Below, in pieces: positions 48,908-52,323 of a DNA stretch of 52,323 nt. Position 1 is the first letter of the stretch. Every line of letters starts with the position of its first letter. The stretch lies in the NCBI GenBank assembly GCA_035448825.1, contig DAOTJS010000018.1:1-52323 (forward strand), in the 5' to 3' direction. This DNA comes from JAGNGI01 sp035448825. GTDB lineage: Bacteria; Fidelibacterota; UBA2242. A program made the translations under genes and the position numbers. A model generated the notes under the pieces. The model had not been told where the DNA came from. It searched no databases and worked only from the letters and a program-made list of their open reading frames with translations.

Positions 48908-51109
48908 TTGATTTTCTTATTACTGAGGATTTTCTGTTCGGCACATCTATTTGCCGCCAGCATTTCAGGTTTTGTCAAAGCCACCGAATCTCTGGAGCCA
49001 TTGGCTTATGTCAATGTCTTTCTGGCAAATACCGAACAGGGCAATTGCTCTGATTTGAATGGTTATTTTTCAATTGGTGGGGTTGCACCCGGCCGGTATC
49101 AATTGATTGCGAGTCACATCGGTTATAAAACTCATCAGGAATGGATCGAAATTAACGAAGGCGATAGACGCTTCATCGAAATTCATTTGGCATCTCTACC
49201 GGTGTTGATTGACACAGTTTCGGTCTTCGGTGAACGGCGCTTCAGGCGGGAACTCGAAAGCGATCTGCTGAATATCAGTTCTATCGAGTTGAATCTGGCG
49301 CCGAAACTCGGCGAACCCGATCTGTTCCGGGTCATCGAGACTTATCCTGGTGTTACTACTGTGAATGACTACAATATGGGTTTACATATTCGCGGTGGCA
49401 ATGCCGACCAGAATTTGATTCTGCTGGATGGAATGCCAATTTATAATCCTTTCCATCTAACTGGATTTTTCTCCACTTTCGATGAATCTGCCATTCAATC
49501 TACCAATGTTTCCAAAAGCGGCATTGATCCGATTTACGGCAATCGGCTCAGTTCGGTTATCGATGTAAATGTCCGAGACGGAACTTCTGCCGAACATGCC
49601 GGTTATGTCAATCTCAGTTTTCTGAGTTCCAAAATCCGGGCGGAAGGTCCTCTGCCGTTTGGGAGTTATCTTTTAACAGTACGAAGAACTTATGCCGATT
49701 TATTCGTAAATACTGTATCCAATCTTACCAATTCTGATATGAAACTGCCTTATTATTTCATAGATGGAATGGGAAAAATCGTCATTAAACCGGGGCAACG
49801 CAACCGTCTGGAGATTACTTCTTTCCTGGGCAAAGATGTTTATGATATGCGCGTGATTGATGAGGATTCCAGTGCGGGGGTCTATAGCTGGCAGAATAAG
49901 GCGCTCGGTTTTAATTATTCCAATGTCATCAATCCGCAATTAGTTTTTTATCTGCGCGGTAGTGTCAGCCAGTTCGGGGCTGAATGGGTTCCCGCAGATA
50001 CAGCGAGATCTGAAATGATTGACAATGTCTTTACCGGCAAGACGATTAACGCTCACTTCCGGTATGAAAATGCCATTATTGGACAGATCAAGGCCGGGGC
50101 CGAATTTTGTGCCAATGATTACCACCTGAAGACCAAGGGATTCAGCTATCAGCCGATCTATTTCGAGAAAAACCAATCCCTCGAAAATTCAACCTTTATC
50201 AGTATTGATCGCCAATTTGGGGCATTGTTTAGTCTTAATGGCGGTTTGCGCATGACGCATTTTTCCATTCAAGATACGCTTACACTTTCACCGCAGTTAT
50301 CTCTGGGCTGGAAAATCACTCCATCTCACGAAATTCAACTGCATTGGGGAAAATATCACCAGGATCTGATGACTATCGGCACGGAAGAAATTATCCTTTC
50401 GATGTTTGACGCTTGGGTAACAGTCCCGGAGAACCTGCCAGTTATGGCGGCAAATCAATACTCAATTAGTTATCGGTGGGATATTCAGCGTAATCTGGCC
50501 TTGGATTTAGCCTTATTTCACAAACGCTTTGATCATATAGTTGAGTATAATACCACCAAGTATTCGCCAATTGACCCGGATTTCGTGGACGGCACTGGCA
50601 TAGCCAATGGCGTGGAGATTCTGCTGAAAGGAAATGTCGGAAAAATGCAAGGCTGGTTGTCGTATTCGTATTCGCAGGTTGAAAAAACGGTCAATGGTGT
50701 TACTTATCCGCCGAAATACGATCGTCCACATGATCTGGATTTGGTGCTGAGTTATCAATTAACCAAAAAGTGGTCAATTGGCAGCCGTTTTGTCTATCAT
50801 TCCGGGACGCCGTTCACCAAAATTATTGGATATATCCGGCAACCCCTTTATGATGACTTTAAGTCTAGATGCTTTCCAAAAGAAGTTGAAGTCTATGGAG
50901 AGCGGAACGCCTGGCGTTATCCGGCTTATCATCGCCTGGATATTAATTTTGTTAAAAAGTATGAGTGGAAGTCGCGCCCGATGGAATTCTATATTGACTT
51001 AGCCAATGTCTATGCTCGCCTGAATGTTCTGGCTTATTCTGAAGATGGCGACACCTGGATTCAAATGCCGCCGCTGGCAACGATTGGAATAAGGGGGAAA
51101 ATATGGTAA
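48908..51109 (+). CDS. TonB-dependent receptor with N-terminal carboxypeptidase-regulatory-like domain
   Basis: 733 residues from the TTG at 48908, which gives a compact signal peptide (IFLLLRIFCSAHLFA). The frame is open further upstream, but only through the repeat. A CarboxypepD_reg-like domain (SISGFVKATESLEPLAYVNV... to about residue 100) is followed by the plug (LHIRGGNADQNLILLDGMPIYNPFHL) and a beta barrel that ends in IGIRGKIW. Such receptors import large nutrients using TonB energy. The next gene, a DUF4249-like lipoprotein, overlaps by 7 nt, a known receptor-lipoprotein pairing. No Shine-Dalgarno is visible before the TTG, perhaps because the repeat displaced the original leader. 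Confidence 0.85.
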   Translation: MIFLLLRIFCSAHLFAASISGFVKATESLEPLAYVNVFLANTEQGNCSDLNGYFSIGGVAPGRYQLIASHIGYKTHQEWIEINEGDRRFIEIHLASLPVLIDTVSVFGERRFRRELESDLLNISSIELNLAPKLGEPDLFRVIETYPGVTTVNDYNMGLHIRGGNADQNLILLDGMPIYNPFHLTGFFSTFDESAIQSTNVSKSGIDPIYGNRLSSVIDVNVRDGTSAEHAGYVNLSFLSSKIRAEGPLPFGSYLLTVRRTYADLFVNTVSNLTNSDMKLPYYFIDGMGKIVIKPGQRNRLEITSFLGKDVYDMRVIDEDSSAGVYSWQNKALGFNYSNVINPQLVFYLRGSVSQFGAEWVPADTARSEMIDNVFTGKTINAHFRYENAIIGQIKAGAEFCANDYHLKTKGFSYQPIYFEKNQSLENSTFISIDRQFGALFSLNGGLRMTHFSIQDTLTLSPQLSLGWKITPSHEIQLHWGKYHQDLMTIGTEEIILSMFDAWVTVPENLPVMAANQYSISYRWDIQRNLALDLALFHKRFDHIVEYNTTKYSPIDPDFVDGTGIANGVEILLKGNVGKMQGWLSYSYSQVEKTVNGVTYPPKYDRPHDLDLVLSYQLTKKWSIGSRFVYHSGTPFTKIIGYIRQPLYDDFKSRCFPKEVEVYGERNAWRYPAYHRLDINFVKKYEWKSRPMEFYIDLANVYARLNVLAYSEDGDTWIQMPPLATIGIRGKIW

Positions 51110-52086
51110 AACGCGGACTGATTTTCATAATTCTCTTGTTGCCTTTTTTATATCGCTGTCCGGCCGGGCCACCGACCGGGCCCAGTACCGATATCAGCCG
51201 GGAATTATGTGCAAATTGTTTAGTTAGTCCTCTTGAGGATACTACTTATATTTTTGTCTCAAAGTGGAGTGAAATTAGTGAATCTGAGTTTATGGATTTG
51301 CTCACTCCTGAAACAGACCTAAATATATTTGATGATTATTGGAGTGTTTCTGGAGCAACCGTAAAAATTGCAGTAGATGGAAATTACTTACCTGTAGAAG
51401 AAGATTCAGCTGTTACATATCAAGAATTTCATAAAATTTATCATTATTACTACTACAAATTTCCAAATGTTACTGTGCATCCGGGACAGCATTGGGAGTT
51501 ATTTGTCAATCACCCGGATTATAATAGTCTCTATGCTGAAACAGTCATACCTGACTCGGTGAAGTTAATAGAACAACCAAATGATACAATTAGAGAATCT
51601 TCCGGCGAATTGAAATTCGCCTGGACTCAGGCTAGCGGTGCTGACGGATATTTACCACTATTGTTATTTGTTGCTGAAAAGAATTATGGCGAGTTTTGGC
51701 AGCAGGAAATTTATTTGGATTGGGAAATTTATTATACAAATGGCGAACCAGGAGGATCTGGCACATCCACATATCCTCAAAAAGGCCATTCAATTCAGTA
51801 TTCTGTTTCGTCTATGACTAAAGAAATAAGATTTTTTATACCTGAAATGGACGATTTAAATCAATTCGATGTATTTTATCTTCAGTTTTATGTCTATTCA
51901 CTGGATGAAGCACTATATAATATTCGGCGCTTGGAAATCCATCCAGATGAATTGAGCGGTTTCAATGCCCCGGTTCGGGCTTTTTCCAATGTCCAGGGCG
52001 GGAGTGGTATTCTCGGATCGTTCTGGCAAACAGTTAGCCCGAAAATCATCATTGATAAGGAGTTTATACTTAGTCAATGTCAATGA
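51103..52086 (+). CDS. DUF4249-like surface lipoprotein, partner of the TonB receptor
   Basis: 327 residues. The ATG overlaps the receptor stop (ATGGTAA), with AAGGGGG just upstream. The signal peptide ends in a lipobox-like LYRC (Cys18). Beta-rich domains follow (VKIAVDGNYLPVEEDS, ELFVNHPDYNSLYAET, LKFAWTQASGADGYLPLLL), and a C-terminal part has FNAPVRAFSNVQGGSGILGSF, reminiscent of the DUF4249 family that accompanies TonB receptors in Bacteroidota-like genomes. It probably sits over the receptor as a substrate-capturing lid. The middle of the gene is noticeably AT-rich. Confidence 0.7.
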   Translation: MVKRGLIFIILLLPFLYRCPAGPPTGPSTDISRELCANCLVSPLEDTTYIFVSKWSEISESEFMDLLTPETDLNIFDDYWSVSGATVKIAVDGNYLPVEEDSAVTYQEFHKIYHYYYYKFPNVTVHPGQHWELFVNHPDYNSLYAETVIPDSVKLIEQPNDTIRESSGELKFAWTQASGADGYLPLLLFVAEKNYGEFWQQEIYLDWEIYYTNGEPGGSGTSTYPQKGHSIQYSVSSMTKEIRFFIPEMDDLNQFDVFYLQFYVYSLDEALYNIRRLEIHPDELSGFNAPVRAFSNVQGGSGILGSFWQTVSPKIIIDKEFILSQCQ

Positions 52087-52090
52087 AATT

Positions 52091-52179
52091 TGTAGGTCGA
52101 GTTGTTAGCTCGACCAGGCGATTTGACAAATCGCCCTACAATAAAAAGGCATTCCTGCCTGTCGGTTTGAAGGCCACGA
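52091..52179. repeat. Repeat copy after the receptor pair, truncated at its right end
   Basis: TGTAGG...CCCTACA with the two-hairpin core (GTCGAGTT/AGCTCGAC and GGCGATTT/AAATCGCC), then the GGCATTCCTGCCTGTCGGTTTGA-type linker as in units A and B, but it stops at GGCCACGA where the final GACAGCCT hairpin should begin. Confidence 0.9.
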
Positions 52180-52323
52180 CTAGATGCTTTCCAAAAGAAG
52201 TTGAAGTCTATGGAGAGCGCAATGCCTGGCGTTATCCGGCTTATCATCGCCTGGATCTTAATGTTGTCAAAAAGTATGAGTGGAAGTCGCGCCCGATGGA
52301 ATTCTATATTGACTTAGCCAATG
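52180..52323 (+). pseudogene. Partial second copy of the TonB receptor 3' region (continues past window)
   Basis: Matches 50865-51008 of the receptor gene over 144 bp with five mismatches (about 96.5% identity). Three of these are synonymous in the receptor frame and two are conservative (Ile to Leu, Phe to Val), so the copy looks like a diverged paralog rather than random decay. It has no receptor N-terminus here: its first base adjoins a truncated repeat. It may be a real gene fragment, a rearrangement product, or an assembly join; the right end is unseen. Confidence 0.75.

Overview
The window looks like chromosomal DNA of an uncultured bacterium from the Fibrobacterota-Chlorobiota-Bacteroidota (FCB) neighbourhood, possibly a Calditrichota-, KSB1- or Marinimicrobia-like lineage. 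The evidence is a PorU/PorV-type pair with a type IX-like C-terminal sorting domain, a TonB receptor paired with a DUF4249-like lipoprotein, many lipoproteins and outer-membrane barrels, AGGAGG-type ribosome sites, and composite 'GTAGG...CCTAC' hairpin repeats between genes. Base composition is moderate (about 40-45% GC by eye) except for one clearly AT-rich island. Phylum assignment is inference; no rRNA gene is present.

Layout. 1-2346 (minus): Zn-ribbon Nudix hydrolase, mnmA, and panB cut by the window edge. 2523-7641 (plus): MsrB-MsrA fusion, metallophosphoesterase, PfkB kinase, mtnA and a TPR lipoprotein, closed by a hairpin terminator. 7695-9607 (minus): moxR and DUF58. 9907-12727 (plus): a KamA-like radical SAM aminomutase lacking the lysine-reading aspartates, a lipoprotein with two Asp-rich repeats, and an exported PCC-domain protein. 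12814-16362 (minus): a hemicellulose/pectin side-chain pair (GH51 and an apiosidase-like GH). 16438-19602 (minus): a solitary single-chain restriction-modification enzyme. 19754-22728: an AT-rich island with a small barrel-like protein and a four-gene operon, HTH regulator / HigB-like toxin / HigA-like antitoxin / SecB-like chaperone, ending beside tRNA-Lys(CUU). 23052-25907 (plus): a degenerate M1-peptidase domain fused to an outer-membrane barrel.

26112-47495 is almost entirely minus-strand housekeeping. In transcription order it runs: GAPDH-like dehydrogenase, MBL-fold hydrolase, tilS, hpt, ftsH, folP, cdaA, porU-like C25 protease, porV-like, FN3 lipoprotein, SLBB protein and Lrp/AsnC regulator; then prfB (with its programmed +1 frameshift), lysS and the lolCED-type lipoprotein exporter. 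Many junctions are 4-nt overlaps or very short gaps, so long co-transcribed units are likely. 47604-48014 holds a 167-bp tandem composite hairpin repeat. 48367-52086 is a small barrel protein, a TonB receptor and a DUF4249-like lipoprotein, punctuated by more repeat copies. The window ends in a second, about 96% identical copy of the 3' part of the TonB receptor joined directly to a truncated repeat.

The strongest candidate for an unusual system is the tripartite toxin-antitoxin-chaperone (TAC) locus, with an extra HTH gene in front and a long antitoxin tail suited to chaperone addiction. TAC systems are known (the mycobacterial HigB1-HigA1-Rv1957 system), so what may be new is the four-gene arrangement and the host lineage. 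Other points worth attention are the KamA variant, the pseudo-peptidase barrel, the composite repeats with the receptor duplication, and a probable CTG start for folP.
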